Source: Paguma larvata
Lineage: Eukaryota; Chordata; Mammalia; Carnivora; Viverridae
Assembly (NCBI GenBank): GCA_030068075.1
Contig: CM057830.1
Span: forward strand, 27,250,247 to 27,314,246
Direction: 5' to 3'
Length of the DNA: 64,000 nt
Part shown: piece by piece, positions 1-10,764 of the stretch
Position numbering within the stretch: position 1 is the stretch's first letter
Layout: every line of letters begins with the position of its first letter
Position numbers and translations under genes: made by a program
The notes under the pieces: model-generated
Told to the model about the DNA's origin: nothing
The model's database searches: none
What the model saw: only the letters and a program-made list of their open reading frames with translations

Positions 1-197
1 ATTGTTGAACATCTTTTCACATGCCTTTTGGTCATCTGTAAGTCTTCTTTGGAAAAATGTCTACTCAAGTCTTCTGCTCATTTATGAATCAGGATAGGTT
101 TTTTTAAAATATTAGATTGTATAAGATCTTTATATATTAACCCCTTGTCAAATGTATAATTTGCAAATATTTTCCTCTATTCAATAGGTTGCCTTTT
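1..197 (-). mobile_element. Old L1, inverted 5' segment (runs off the left edge)
   Basis: Read on the minus strand this is a degraded L1 ORF2 C-terminal stretch, covering the part between the 'cellular background' region and the zinc-knuckle end. It has many substitutions. The plus-strand remainder of what is probably the same insertion resumes at 1,832, beyond a SINE and a younger L1. Minus then plus order fits a 5'-inverted (twin-primed) L1, but its left end is outside the window, so two separate L1s cannot be excluded. Confidence 0.7.
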
Positions 198-1818
198 AAA
201 AAATATTTATTTACCTATTCGTTTTGTTGGTTGTTTCTTTTGCTGTGCAGAAGCTTTTTATCTTGATGAGGTCCCAATAGTTCATCTTTGCTTTTAATTC
301 CCTTGCCTTTGGAGACGTGTGGAGTAAGAAATTGGTGCGTCTTAGGTCAAAGAGGCTTTTTCCTGCTTTCTCCTCTAGGATTTTGACGGTTTCCTGTCTC
401 ACATTCAGATCTTTTATCCATTTAGAATTTATTTTTGTGAGTGGTGTAAGAAAGTGGTCTAGTTTCATTCTTTTGCATGTTGCTGTCCAATTCTTCCAGC
501 ACCATTTGTTAAAGAGGCTGTCTTTTTTCCATTGGATACATTTTCCCGTTTTGTCAAAGATTAGCTGGCCATATACTTGCGGGTCCATTTCTGAGTTTTC
601 TATAACGAATAGGCAATCAACAGAATGGGTAAAGATCATTGCAAATGACATATCGGATAAAGGACTAATATCTAAAATCTATAAAGAACTTACCAAACTC
701 CACACCCGAAAAACAAATAACCCAGTGAAGAAATGGGTGGAAGATATGAATAGACACTTCTCCAAAGAGGACATTCAGATGGCCAACAGACACATGAAAC
801 GATGCTCAATGTCACTCATCATCAGGGAAACACAAATCAAAACCACACTGAGATATCACCTCACACCAGTCAGAGTGGCTAAAATGAACAAATCAGGAAT
901 CTATAGATGCTGGCGAGGATGTGGAGAAGTAGGCACCCTCCTACACTGTCGGTGGGAATGCAAACTGGTGCAGCCCCTCTGGAAAACGGTGTGGAGGTTC
1001 CTCAAAAAAAATGAAAATAGAGCTACTCTATGATCTAGCAATAGCACTGCTAGGAATCTACCCAAGAGACACAGGAATGCTGATGCATAGGAGCACGTGT
1101 ACCCCAATGTTCATAGCAGCACTTTCAACAATAGCCAAATCATGGAAAGAGACCAAGTGCCCATCAACTGACGAATGGATAAAGAAGTTATGGTACTTAT
1201 ATACAATGGACTACTACGTGGCAATGAGAAAAAATGAAATCTGGCCATGTGTAGCAACATGGATGGAACTGGAGGGTATTATGTTAAGTGAAATAAGTCA
1301 GTCAGAAAAAGACAGATACCATATGTTTCCACGAATAGGTGGACTTTGTGAGACTAAGCAAAAACCAGGGGGAGGGGAAGAGGGGAAAGAAAAAAAAGAC
1401 ACAGGGAGGGAGATAAAACATAAGAGACTCTCAAAGACTAAGAAAAAACTGAGGGTGAGGGGGATGAGGGAGGGGGGAGAGGGGGTGATGGGCATTAAAA
1501 AGGGCACATGTTGGGATGAACACTGGGCGTTATATGTAAACCAATTTGAAAATAAACTATTATAAAATTAAAAAAAAATATTTATTTAGTTATATCCCAT
1601 AAAAAATAAAATAAAATAAAAAATATTTATTTAGAGAGAGACAGAGACAGTGTGAGTGGGAGAGAGACAGAGAGAGAGGGGGAGAGAGAGAATCCCAAGC
1701 AGGCTTCATGCTGTCAGCACAGAGCTGTACATAGGGCTCAATCCCATGAACCACATGATCACGATCTGAGTTCAAATAAACAATCAAACGTTAACCAAAT
1801 GAGCCACTCAGCTGCCCT
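198..1818 (-). mobile_element. Felid tRNA-Lys SINE, split by an L1 in its tail
   Basis: The SINE body is 1,589-1,818 and its A/T-rich tail begins at 198. A perfect 13-bp target duplication (TAGGTTGCCTTTT) flanks it at 185-197 and 1,819-1,831. The body shows the reverse complement of the CT-rich region, the AGCAGGCT segment, and a worn tRNA-like head ending GCTGCCC. A younger L1 has landed in the tail. Confidence 0.85.
214..1572 (+). mobile_element. 5'-inverted (twin-primed) L1
   Basis: Positions 214-603 encode ORF2 on the minus strand, including the [16 protein letters not shown] and [16 protein letters not shown] blocks. From 604 the plus strand continues ORF2 ([19 protein letters not shown]), then the C-terminal end, 3'UTR and a short A tail. 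The consensus 3' end of the inverted piece and the 5' end of the forward piece meet with a ~10-bp overlap, AACGAATAGG. A perfect 16-bp target duplication, AAAAAATATTTATTTA, lies at 198-213 and 1,573-1,588. Frameshifts and the missing 5' two thirds make it inactive. Open frames of 146, 238 and 184 codons here are pieces or shadows of ORF2. Confidence 0.92.
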
Positions 1819-1831
1819 TAGGTTGCCTTTT

Positions 1832-2000
1832 TATTTGCAATTCCACTTCTAAGGTTTTGTTTGAAGAAAATTGAAACAATGTGAAGAGATATATGCACCC
1901 CTATATTCATTGCAGCATTATTTATAATAGCCAAGGTATGGAATCAACCTAAGTCATCACTGACAGATGAATGGGTAAATATGGATATGGTGTGTGTAAA

Positions 2001-2033
<33 letters not shown>

Positions 2034-2497
2034 GAATATTACTTGGCCATAAAAATAAATGAAATCTTGCCATTTGTGACAATATACATGGACCTGGAGA
2101 GTATTATGCTAGGAGAAATAAGTCAGATAGACAAATATAACATGGTTTTACTTATATGTGAAATCTAAAAAAAAATTAAACAAATGAACAAACAAAACAA
2201 AACAGGTACAGGAAAAAAACTGTTGTTGGTTAGTAGGGTGGGAGGGGTTGGGGGACAGGCAAAACAGGTGGAGGAGATTAAGAGGTACAAACTTTCATTT
2301 GTAAAATAATTGAATCATAGGTGTGTAATGTACAGCTTAGGGATTACAGTCAATAATATTACGGTAATTTTGTATGGTGACAGTTGGCAACTAGTCTTAT
2401 TGTGGTTAACATTTCATAAAGTATAAAGATATCAGATCACTATGATGTACACTTGAAACTAACAGGATATTGTCAATTATACATCAATTAAAAAAAA
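1832..2497 (+). mobile_element. Old L1, 3' end
   Basis: Plus-strand remnant of the ORF2 C-terminus, a 3'UTR with the G-rich block at about 2,238-2,260, and an A-rich tail at about 2,490-2,503. It is more diverged than the L1 at 214-1,572, and it contains the CA repeat at 2,001-2,031. Confidence 0.85.
2001..2031. repeat. (CA)n microsatellite inside L1 ORF2
   Basis: About 15 uninterrupted CA units just upstream of the ORF2 C-terminal stretch CTGGAATATTAC. The same L1 site carries CA arrays at 19,026 and 32,485. Confidence 0.97.
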
Positions 2498-2695
2498 AAA
2501 AACCACGACATACGTGGAAGAGGCCTTAACCTTACTTTGACTGGAGCCAAGCTCAATTAAGTCAGGTCCAGAAAAGATGAACTCCCAAGTCATACCTCAT
2601 TTGCACGAGTGAGATATAAGTATTATAACCCACTGAGTTTTGGGTTAGTTTGTTTTATAGTAGTATTTTTTTAATATTGCAAATGTGTCATTATT

Positions 2696-2790
2696 TTTTT
2701 CCAGTTAGTTAACATATGTTGTAATATTAGATTCGGGTGTACAATTGAGTGATTCGACTCACCCATGTAACACCCAGTGCTTTCCAGTTG
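2696..2790 (-). mobile_element. L1 3'UTR remnant
   Basis: About 95 bp matching the reverse complement of the L1 3'UTR seen more completely at 7,277-7,400. The shared marks are CCAGTTAGTTAACATA and ACACCCAGTGCT. It is truncated on both sides. Confidence 0.75.
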
Positions 2791-2799
2791 TATTAAGAA

Positions 2800-4155
2800 A
2801 ATGGCTGTTAGAAGCATCACTGCTAGACTAAAATTTTATAAATTTGAAGGAATGTGAGTAATTTCAATTGTTAGCCTGTAGAGTGAGTTAAGAATTTGTC
2901 CATGGTGTGAACATACCATGTGCTGGTGTGAAGCTTTTACCTAAGTTTTAAGTCAAAACACTGGGGCATAGATCAGAAACGGAGTATATTTTTTTTTAGG
3001 CCTTTTAAATTCTGACCTTTCCTCGCCATTATGACTTATTAGTCTTTCTAATGGAAAAATGTGCTTTTCAGTGACAAAAATGTTTTTTTTTGATAAGATA
3101 AAGGACAATATTGTGAATTGTACGAAAAAACAGACATCATAGAGCCATGATTGCTGTGGTGAATGTTTTCTGAGAACAACTCAAAAAAATATTAATTGAA
3201 GTTCCTACATAATAAGCAATATCAATTTCATGAAGTTAATGGGCTGAAGTAAAACAGACATTATATTTATTAAACTAAATAACTCAAATGTACTTCAGCA
3301 CTCTTGGTATAAACATGATCTTAGAAATAGAGAGGTATTTCAAAAAGCTTAAGAATAAATTTAAGAAAAAGATCAAAATATCTCTATAGAATCTATAATC
3401 AATATAAAGACATATTAAGAATACTTGTGGACTTTCCTAAAATCCAGCTATTATTTATAATGTATCTTGGCATTAATACCGTAACTCTGAAGCCACATAA
3501 TATTCAAAGCTGATATTTTTCTTAAATTAAGCAAATATGTAAGTTTAATAGACTTTGCAATTTTTTAATAGTAATGTTAGGATAATAATCTAAGATAAGA
3601 AATAGAATCTAATACATTTATTTGTGGAAAATTGGCATTATAAACATCTCCATTTGTCATACTTATTTACCTTTTAAATGTTAGTATAAAATAAAAGCAA
3701 TGTAATAGACATGTTCCCTAAACTTTTATAAACAGATGCCCCTTTGCTAATATGGGAACAAACTAACTTCTGCCTAACTAATTTCTGAATCTTAATCAAG
3801 TTGCAAATTCTGTATTGATATACAGATAAAATACCCCCTCCCCCAAACCTGATAGTGTTGCATTTGGGAATAGATGTTGAACGTTGGCAACTGAATATAA
3901 AATTAGTTGAACCACACAGAGTTATTACTTTGACAGCTTTATCAAGCATCTTCTGAAATTTGATAACATTCTATCAAAATTATCAGTAAAAAATCAATAT
4001 TAATAATAATGTATGTGATCATTATACATGTACAGCCAATTTGGGATAATACTACGGTATAAAAGTTGGCACAAAAATGGACTAACTTTGACAATTATCC
4101 AAAAATCCTATTTTAAGAATCAGTAAAAAACACAGTCAAAAAGCACTTAATTTGG
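2800..4155. other. Unassigned AT-rich sequence
   Basis: No recognisable coding exon, RNA gene or interspersed repeat. Only short homopolymer T and A runs occur. A 91-codon minus-strand frame at 3,674-3,949 has no recognisable domain and looks like chance. Confidence 0.5.
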
Positions 4156-4372
4156 GGGGCACCTGGGTAGCTCAGGTGGTCAAGCGTCCGACTTCAGTTC
4201 AGGTCAGGATCTCACAATTCACAAGTTTGAGCTCCGTGTCGGGCTCTGTGCTGACAGCTCAGAGCCTGGAGCCTGTTTCAGATTCTGTGTCTCCCTCTCT
4301 CTCTGCACCTCCCCTACTCAAGCTATGTGTGTGTGTGTGTGTCTCTCTCAAAAAAAATTAATTAAAAAAATC
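4156..4372 (+). mobile_element. Felid tRNA-Lys SINE
   Basis: Complete element: GGGGGGCACCTGGGTAGCTC head, B-box-like segment, AGAGCCTGGAGCCTG, CT-rich tract with an added (TG)n (about 4,325-4,341), and an A-rich tail. No clear target duplication. Confidence 0.93.
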
Positions 4373-7276
4373 TATCAGTTTAAAAAAGAACAATTTTAAT
4401 AGAAGTTTATAACAGTATTATTAAGATGTTACATTCCTTTTATCCAAATATTGTCTAATTATTTGAATCTAAGCATATACATGACTTTTTTGCATCATTT
4501 AATTCTTCAAAGACCCACATATCATGTGGTTGGACTTAGTAAAATTTCAATGGTAATAATTGTGTCTAAATGCCTGAAACTGGACTTGAACCCCACTGGC
4601 GGGGTGTAAATGGATGCCGTCTCTATGTAAGACCTGTCCACACATGAAGAGCAGGAGAGGTTTTAAAGATAACACTTGAAATGAGAGTTATGGTAACAGG
4701 GCTTGATCTATACAGCACTAGTGAAATGAAGTTTGTTTAAATCATAAGTTGTGGAAAAACTGAACAAAACTGGGTAAATATTTTCACATAGTGATATTTA
4801 CAATATATTTTTATTCTATCTTCCAATACGAAGAGTTGTTTTGTTTTTATAAAAAGAAAGCCCTTATTCATTTTGTTGGTTGTTTCCTAATATATCTAAC
4901 TAAACAGCTACTGAGAAAACTTGTAATATTAATGTTTGCTCCATTTTTTCCTACTCTTCCAGATTTTTTAACTTCCCTCTTATAAAAAGAATCAAGTCAC
5001 TGTAAGAAAAATTAAGATTGCCATAAAAATGTTCGGTTTTTATCCTAGACCACAGACAGTAATTTTATAGACTTAGATCACAGACAATAATTTTAGTAGC
5101 AAAAACTTTCCTATTTAAGACACAGGCTTGCTTAGATAAAAGGCACTTGACAATCAAAAGCCTAGTATTTGAAAAACCTTGAGTTTATGCTACCTCAAAA
5201 GACTAGTTATTATTTAGGAAGAGATAAGAGAGTCACTCAGCTGGGAAGGAGGGGAGCACTTGTTGCAACAAGATGAAAGAGGAATGCAGGAGCTGGTAAG
5301 GAATGAATCAGGTTGGGTGAAGGAGGGGTGGGATAGGAGGTTAGGTGGAGAAAGACTACAGAGAACTATTGTTTATATCAACAGAAAGCTGCACAAACAT
5401 GAACTGGTGCTTATAGACTATATGTTATCATGACTAGTGGTGATATTCACTGTTCTTATCACTGTTGAGTGCTATCCATTACAGCTCTCTGTATCACTTG
5501 AAGATCTGATAGCTGAAATCAGAGGTACTTATGACTGATTGACTCTTTCATCTGCATATATAAACAAATCTCTTTGAGAAACAAGTCAAAGAGTAAGGCT
5601 TTCAAAACAGAGGGTGGGATCCTGAGTATCCAAACTAGGCATGGTGGCAAGTGCTATGACTATTTAGAAGGGAAACCATTTCTAAAGAACTTTCCAGCCC
5701 TGATATTTGTATGAATCCAAAGCAGTGGGTAAAATTTACTACCACTTCAATTGTAGTTACTTGTTTTATGTGCTACCATATAAGTGAATGATTCATGTGG
5801 TAATCAGGCAATATAAAGGAGAGTGGACACTCATCTCTGAGAGATAGTACTCAGGTAGAATCATGATTATTGAAAGAAGAGTAAGAATTTTCTGGTCTTG
5901 AGCCAGAATATTAGTTTGGGTGGATATACAAAACAGAAAAAAAAATAATGATATTGAAAGCATCAACATACTAGAAAATATAACTTGTCACTATGGATGA
6001 ATTGAGGGATCAATGAAGAGAACTTGTAGAAAGACTAATGGAGAAATGGGGCATTACTACATCATCAAGGTGATTTCAGCATTCTAAGTCTATTTGATTT
6101 TATCGTATAGGTCAAGGGATGCCACTGAGGAATTTTAAACAGGTGAGTGAAATAAGATTTGAATTTTAGAGAGATCCCAAGATTAAGGATGCCAAGATCA
6201 AGACCATTTACACAGAAGAAAAACCTTGGAAATGTTACAGCCCTCTAATTCACTTGAATTGTGAGTAGAAAAAAGATATGTGATCCTTTTGGATATATTT
6301 GTAAGTAATGCTGAGAAAATCCTGCAATTAATATTTTTAATATTTTGGAATAAGTTATTTTTTATATATTTTTATAAGTATCATTTTATTTTCATTACAA
6401 ATTTTTTGGTCTTCTCTTTGTCAGCCTTTAATTCTTGTGAAATATAAAATGTCAAGTTCTATACCTAGTACATACCCAGACATATGCTGACAGGCCAGAG
6501 GAGAAGACAATACTAAGTGATCGATAAATAGGTACTTGGCTCGGTGCTTTTAATTTAAAACTGCCTAAGTGATAGCAGGTGAGAAATAGCTAAATAGGAA
6601 CAAAAGCTCAGCTACTCTAGCCAGGTATGAGCAGTTTTTGGTTTTGTAGAAAATATACAGTAGTGTTCACTTTTCAGCCTGAAGGAATTATACATTTCAT
6701 CTTGGACCGCAATCAGAAAATAAACTTTTCCTATCAAGGATTTTAAAAATTCCTTCAGATGGTACAGCACACATGAAAAATGCTTTCTGTTCTGGAGAAC
6801 TAGTGAATACAGAACATGTATAAATGACACCAAGTTCTTAGAAAAAAAAAAAAAACATTTATAGAGCCACAAAGAGGGAAATATCAGGAATAATTGCTTG
6901 TGAGCAGAGGAAGAATAACAAAGAACTAGAATGTCTTCAAAGAAGAGTCAAGAGAACTCACTTGAAAAATATAAGAAATTAGGAATCAAGACTGCAATGT
7001 AAAAAAAGTCTCAACTTTTAGTTACATTAGGTCAAGAATTTTCAGTTGCTCCTTAGTGAGAGTTAACGGTGAATGTCAAAGAAACCTTGACTGGAAGGTA
7101 CTCCCTCATCATATTCCCATGTAAATCCAGATTAATATTTTTTTCTTTAACGGAGGTTTTATTAGTCCCAATGAATCCTTTATTGTCTTTTACAAATCTC
7201 TTAGTTAAACATGCCATCCAAATGTCTTCCTAAATAGATAAAACTGGACTGAATAGTTTTCTTTGGACTTTTTCTT
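4373..7276. other. Unassigned AT-rich sequence
   Basis: About 2.9 kb with no supported gene. Around 5,960-6,180 there is weak resemblance to very old mammalian interspersed repeats of the L2/MIR era, too diverged to name. A 14-A run lies at about 6,841-6,854. Open frames of 64-86 codons have no recognisable domains. Confidence 0.5.
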
Positions 7277-7912
7277 TACTTTACAAACTTTTATTTAATT
7301 CTAGTTAGTTAACATACAGTGCAATATTGGTTTCAGGTATATAATTCATTAATTCGTCACTTACATATAATACCCAGTGCTCATCATAATTGCCCTCCTT
7401 AACACCCATCACCCATCTAGCCCATCTCCCACCCACGTCCCTCCATCAATCGTCAGTTTGTTCTCTATCTTTAAGAGTCACTTATGGTTTGTTTACCTCT
7501 CTCTTTTGTCTCCCCTTCCACATGTTCATCTGTTGTTTTCTTTTCCTAAAATTCCACATACAAGTGAAAGTATGTATTTGTCCTTCTCTGACTAACTTAT
7601 CTTGCTTAGCATAATACACTCTAGCTCCAAACATGTAGCTATAAATGGCATGATTTCATTCTTTTTGATGGCTGAGTAATATCCCATTGTGTGTGTGTAC
7701 ACACCACATCTTCTTTACCAATTCATCAGTTGATTGGTATTTGAACTCTTTCCATAGCTTGGCTATTGCTGATAATGCTGCTATAAACTCGGGGTGCATG
7801 TACACTTTTGAGTCTATATTTTTGTATCCTTTGAGTAAATACCTAGTAGTGCAATTAGTGGACTGCATGGCAGTTCTATTTTTAACTTCTTGAGGAACCT
7901 CCATACTCTTCT
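7277..7912 (-). mobile_element. L1 3' end (3'UTR plus ORF2 C-terminus)
   Basis: Minus-strand L1 3'UTR followed by the ORF2 C-terminal end. The 82-codon minus frame at 7,656-7,904 contains LSAIAKLWKEFKYQSTDELVK, the usual ORF2 terminal block. It stops abruptly at the start of plus-strand L1 sequence near 7,920. Confidence 0.88.
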
Positions 7913-7924
7913 CTAGAGGGGGCT

Positions 7925-8567
7925 GCGCGAGGTTATGAAATCAACATACAGAAATTGGTTGTATTTCTATACACCAATAATAATGCAGCAGAAAAAGAAA
8001 TCAAAGACTTGATCCAATTTGCAATTGCACCAAAAAGAATATAGATTACTAGATACAAACAAAAGTCTACAGGACAGAAAGTTTCCTGGGGGAATTCTAC
8101 CATACATTTAAAGAAGAGTTGATACCTGTTCTTCTTAAACTGCTCCCCAAAATAGAAATAGACAGAAAACTTCCCAACTCATTCTATGAGGCCAGAATTA
8201 CCTTTCTTTCAAAACCAGACAAAAACCCCACTAATAAAAGAGGATTACTGCCTAATATCCCCGATGAATATGGATGCAAAAATTCTCAACAAGATACTAC
8301 CAAATCAAATTGAATGGTACATTAAAAGTGTCGTTCACCATGTTCAAGTGGGTTTTATATCTGGGCTGCAGGGCTGGTGCCATATTCACAAATCAATCAA
8401 TGTGATATACCGCATTAATAAAAGAATGGATAAGAACCATACGGTCCTCTCAATAGATTCTGAAAAAGCATTTGAGAAAACCCAGCATCCGTTCTTGATA
8501 GAAACCCTCAAAAAAGTAGGGATAGATAGAACATACCTCAACATCATCAAGGCCATTAGCTAGAGCT
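7925..8567 (+). mobile_element. Plus-strand L1 ORF2 pieces, out of consensus order
   Basis: 7,925-8,045 matches the region just after the reverse transcriptase active site (KLVVFLYTNNNAAEKEI). 8,070-8,567 matches sequence upstream of it, from EFYHTFKEELIP-like text through RT motif A ([10 protein letters not shown]) to LNIIKAI. The downstream piece therefore precedes the upstream piece. A 125-codon frame (8,186-8,563) covers the RT part. Confidence 0.82.
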
Positions 8568-9893
8568 GATGTCAAAGAGATTACTGCCTGTGTTCTCGTC
8601 TACTACTTTTATGGTTTTGGGCCTCACATTTAGGTCTTTCATCCATTTTGAATTTATTTTTGTGTGTTTTGTAAGAAAGTGGTCCAGTTTCATTCTTCTG
8701 CATGTTGCCAACACCATTTGTTGAGGAGACTATCTTTTTCCCATTGGATATTCTTTCTTGCTTTGTTGAAGATTGGTTGACCATATAGTTGTGGGTTCAT
8801 TTATGGATTTTCTATTCTGTTTCATAGACTTATGTGTCTATTTTTGTGCCAGTAGCATAATGTTTTGATCATTACAGCTTTGTAACATAACTTGAAGGGC
8901 AGAATTGTGAAGCTTCAAGCTTTGCTTTTATTTTTCAAGGTTGCTTTGGCTATTTGGGATCTTTTGTGGTTCCATACAAATTTTAAGATTATTTGTTCTA
9001 GGGGCACCTGGGTGGCTCAGTTGGTTAAACATCCAACTCTTGCTTTAGGCTCAGGTTACAATCTTGTGGTTTTGTGAGTTTGAGACCCATATCGGTCTCT
9101 GTGCTGGCGGCATGGAGCCTGCTTGGGATTCTCTCTCCCCTTCCCCACTTGCACTGTCTTTCTCTTAATAAAGTAATTAAAAAATATATTGTTCTAGCTC
9201 TGTGAAAAAATCCTGGTGGTATTTTGATAGGGATTATATTAAAAGTGTAGATCGCTTTGGGTACTATAGACATTTTGACAATGTTTGTTCTTCTAATCCA
9301 TGAGCCTGGAACGTTTTTCCATTTCGTTGTCATCTTCAAATCCTTCATCAGTGTTTTATAGTTTTCTGAGTACAAATCTTTCAACTCTTTGATTAGGTTT
9401 ATTCCTAGGTATCTTATGGTTTTTGTAAATGGGGATGATTTCTTAATTTCTCTTTCTGCTTGTTCATTATTAGTGTATAGAAATGCAGATTTCTGTATGC
9501 TGATTTTGTATCTTATGACTTTACAAAACTTGTTCATCAGTTCTAGCAGTTTCTCGGTGGAGTCTTTCAGGTTTTCTATACAGAGTATCATGTCATCTGA
9601 AAATAGTGAACATTTTACTTCTTTGCTGATTTGGATGCCTTTTATTTCTTTTTCTTGTCTCATTGCTATGGCTAGGACTTCCAGTACTATGTTAAATAAA
9701 CATGGGGAGAGTGAGACATCCCTGTCTTATTCCTGACCATACATGAAAATCTCTCAGTTTGTCCATTGAGGATGAGATTAGATGTGGATTTTTCATATAC
9801 GGCCTTTATTGTGTTGAGTATGTATCCTCGAAACCTACTTTGTTGAGGGTTTTGACCATGAATGGATGCTGCACATTGTTAAATGCTTTAACA
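8568..9893 (-). mobile_element. L1 ORF2 central segment
   Basis: Minus strand from an RT motif A-like block near 9,890 to the segment before the C-terminus at 8,568. The frame at 9,183-9,663 includes [12 protein letters not shown], the RT motif C position with two aspartates kept, and [19 protein letters not shown]. It has no 5'UTR, ORF1 or endonuclease. A plus-strand SINE at 9,001-9,188 interrupts it. Confidence 0.88.
9001..9188 (+). mobile_element. Felid tRNA-Lys SINE
   Basis: GGGGCACCTGGGTGGCTCAG head at 9,001 and AT-rich tail. Short target duplication TTGTTCTA at 8,993-9,000 and 9,189-9,196. It lies antisense inside L1 ORF2, so a 212-codon minus-strand frame (9,025-9,663) runs from L1 into antisense SINE. 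Confidence 0.94.
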
Positions 9894-9954
9894 AAACAGA
9901 ATTGACTCAATAGTATAAGTGACTTATAATGAGTCAATTTTGTTTTGTTAAAGC
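9885..9954. repeat. 27-bp inverted repeat at the L1 boundary
   Basis: Left arm 9,885-9,911 and right arm 9,928-9,954 are reverse complements with about two mismatches around a 16-bp loop. The left arm starts in L1 ORF2 (GCTTTAACAAAACAG). It could fold as a hairpin in single-stranded DNA or RNA. Confidence 0.9.
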
Positions 9955-9959
9955 TTGTA

Positions 9960-10724
9960 CAATGAAAATTTTCAATCATATAAAATACCCTACAATAATA
10001 TTACAATGAATACCCATATACCCACCATCTAGATTCTATATTTCAATTTTCTCTAAATGCTTTACCACATATCTATCAATCTTCCTATCAATCTCTCAAT
10101 TTTTATGATATAATTCCAATGATGTTGCAGACATCATTACACCTTATTCTTAAATCCTTCAGCATGCATAATATTAACTTGAAGTCAGTATTTTATGTAT
10201 TTTTACTTTATTCAGATGTAATTTATGTACAATAATTTGTACATATTTAAAGCACACCATTTGTTGAGATTTGACATATGTATATATGTGGTAACCTATC
10301 ACTGCAATCGAGATACTAAAAATATCCCTTCAACTAGAAAAGCTTCCTCATGTATTTGAAATCCATTACTCCTTCCACTTTCTAGACAACTGATGATCTG
10401 TTTTTTGTCAATATAAACTATTTTACAATTTCTAGAATTTTTTGTAAATGAAACCATACAGTATTTACCATTTTGTCAAGGTACTTTCATTTGACATAAC
10501 ATTTTGGAAATTCATCCATGTTATTTTGTTGATGGTTTGTTTCTTTTTATCACAGGGTATTTCACTGTACAAATATACTGCAGTTTGTTTATTCATGCAC
10601 CCATTGATGGGCAACTGGACTGTTTTCAGTTTTGAGACTAATAGGAACAAAAGTACTGTGACCATTCTAGCGCTAGACTTTTATAATCATTTGTTTTCTT
10701 TCTTTTTTTCTTTCTTTCTTTCCT

Positions 10725-10764
<40 letters not shown>

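Noticed and set aside
317..1033. 238-codon plus-strand open frame
   Set aside because: Its first part is antisense to ORF2 of the inverted L1 segment, and the rest is ordinary ORF2; it simply crosses the inversion point.
4156..4372. tRNA-Lys-like sequence at SINE heads as tRNA genes
   Set aside because: Only the promoter-like head of the SINE is tRNA-derived; it lacks a proper acceptor stem and anticodon arm and is followed by the SINE body. The same applies to all SINE copies here.
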